Both the position numbers and the translations under genes were made by a program. From NCBI GenBank assembly GCA_005877965.1, contig VBNP01000164.1:1-5514 (forward strand): DNA of 5,514 nt. The letters are read 5' to 3'. The stretch is from Gammaproteobacteria bacterium. GTDB taxonomy: Bacteria > Pseudomonadota > Gammaproteobacteria > Steroidobacterales > Steroidobacteraceae. Below, piece after piece: positions 5,206-5,514 of the stretch. The notes beneath the pieces were generated by a model, which saw only the letters and a program-made list of their open reading frames with translations, was not told the DNA's origin and searched no databases. Position 1 is the stretch's first letter. Each line of letters opens with the position of its first letter.

Positions 5206-5511
5206 ATGTCAGAGAAAGTCTCGCCCCTGCGGCAGCCCACCGTCCCGGCCAGCGCCGCCGCACTCCTGCGCGAGGTCGCCGGCCTCATCGTCCAGGCCCT
5301 GAACCTGGACGTGGCGCCCGCTGACATCGACGCGGACGCGCCCCTGTACGGGGAGGGCCTGGGCCTGGACTCGATCGACATCCTGGAAATCGCGCTGGTC
5401 GTATCCAAGCAGTATGGGGTGCAGCTGCGCGCCGACAGCGAGGAGAACGAGCGCATCTTCGGCTCGCTGCGCCAGCTCGCCGACTACATCACCGCGCACA
5501 GGACTAAGTAG
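5206..5511 (+). CDS. Acyl carrier protein (phosphopantetheine-binding), pigment-cluster type
   Basis: This is a 101-residue carrier protein with the attachment motif GLGLDSIDILEI (51-62). Ser56 would receive the 4'-phosphopantetheine arm from a phosphopantetheinyl transferase. The four-helix layout is visible: helix I about 16-33, the loop with ADIDADAPLYGEG, helix II from Ser56, and SLRQLADYITAH (87-98) as the last helix. LDS-I-D replaces the primary fatty-acid ACP form DSLD-V, and an N-terminal extension of about 14 residues precedes helix I. Both fit specialised carrier proteins such as XanC or ApeE/ApeF in xanthomonadin/aryl-polyene pathways rather than housekeeping AcpP. It probably carries the 3-hydroxybenzoyl starter or the growing polyene; that role is inferred from the upstream chorismatase. 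It begins 36 bp after the glycosyltransferase stop, and the window ends three bases after its TAG, so its downstream partners are not visible. Confidence 0.93.
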   Translation: MSEKVSPLRQPTVPASAAALLREVAGLIVQALNLDVAPADIDADAPLYGEGLGLDSIDILEIALVVSKQYGVQLRADSEENERIFGSLRQLADYITAHRTK

Positions 5512-5514
5512 ACA

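Noticed and set aside
1..5514. tRNA, rRNA, CRISPR arrays, insertion sequences or attachment sites
   Set aside because: No cloverleaf, spaced direct repeats, terminal inverted repeats or transposase-like frames were found; nearly all the DNA is accounted for by six genes plus short gaps.

Overview
The window is very GC-rich and gene-dense. Its gene families point to a gammaproteobacterium, most plausibly near the Xanthomonadales/Lysobacterales or Nevskiales/Steroidobacter-type lineages. This placement rests on composition and on the pairing of a XanB2-type chorismatase with a pigment-type glycosyltransferase and acyl carrier protein. It is inference, because no rRNA or other phylogenetic marker is present.

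Layout: two divergent transcription units separated by a 123-bp intergenic region (2019-2141). The left unit, on the minus strand, is an ABC importer of the nitrate/sulfonate/taurine type: a duplicated (two-in-one) permease of 575 residues (2018 to 291), followed 24 bp later by its ATPase. Only the first 88 ATPase residues, including Walker A, are inside the window (266 to 1). No substrate-binding protein is visible, so the cargo is unknown.

The right side, on the plus strand, opens with a small exported protein (2142-2483). Its mature part is almost entirely seven gapless 11-residue repeats, a pattern known from group 3 LEA proteins, apolipoproteins and synucleins. Then come a chorismatase of the FkbO/Hyg5/XanB2 family (2504-3553), a MipA/OmpV-family outer-membrane protein (3578-4420), a family 2 glycosyltransferase (4417-5169, TTG start overlapping the preceding stop) and an acyl carrier protein (5206-5511). 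The window ends three bases after the carrier protein stop.

Read together, chorismatase, glycosyltransferase and carrier protein look like the first genes of an aryl-polyene/xanthomonadin-type pigment cluster. The chorismatase would make 3-hydroxybenzoate from chorismate as the aromatic starter. The carrier protein would hold the starter or growing chain. The glycosyltransferase and outer-membrane protein would act in later modification or outer-membrane placement. The ligase, ketosynthases, dehydratases, reductases and acyltransferases expected of such a cluster would lie to the right and are not seen here.

Points of most interest are the 11-mer repeat protein at the head of the pigment genes, the OmpV-like protein inside the pigment operon, the Cys/Glu active-site pair of the chorismatase, and an exact TATAAT overlapping the glycosyltransferase stop codon just upstream of the carrier protein gene. 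No RNA genes, mobile elements, CRISPR arrays or convincing terminators were seen.
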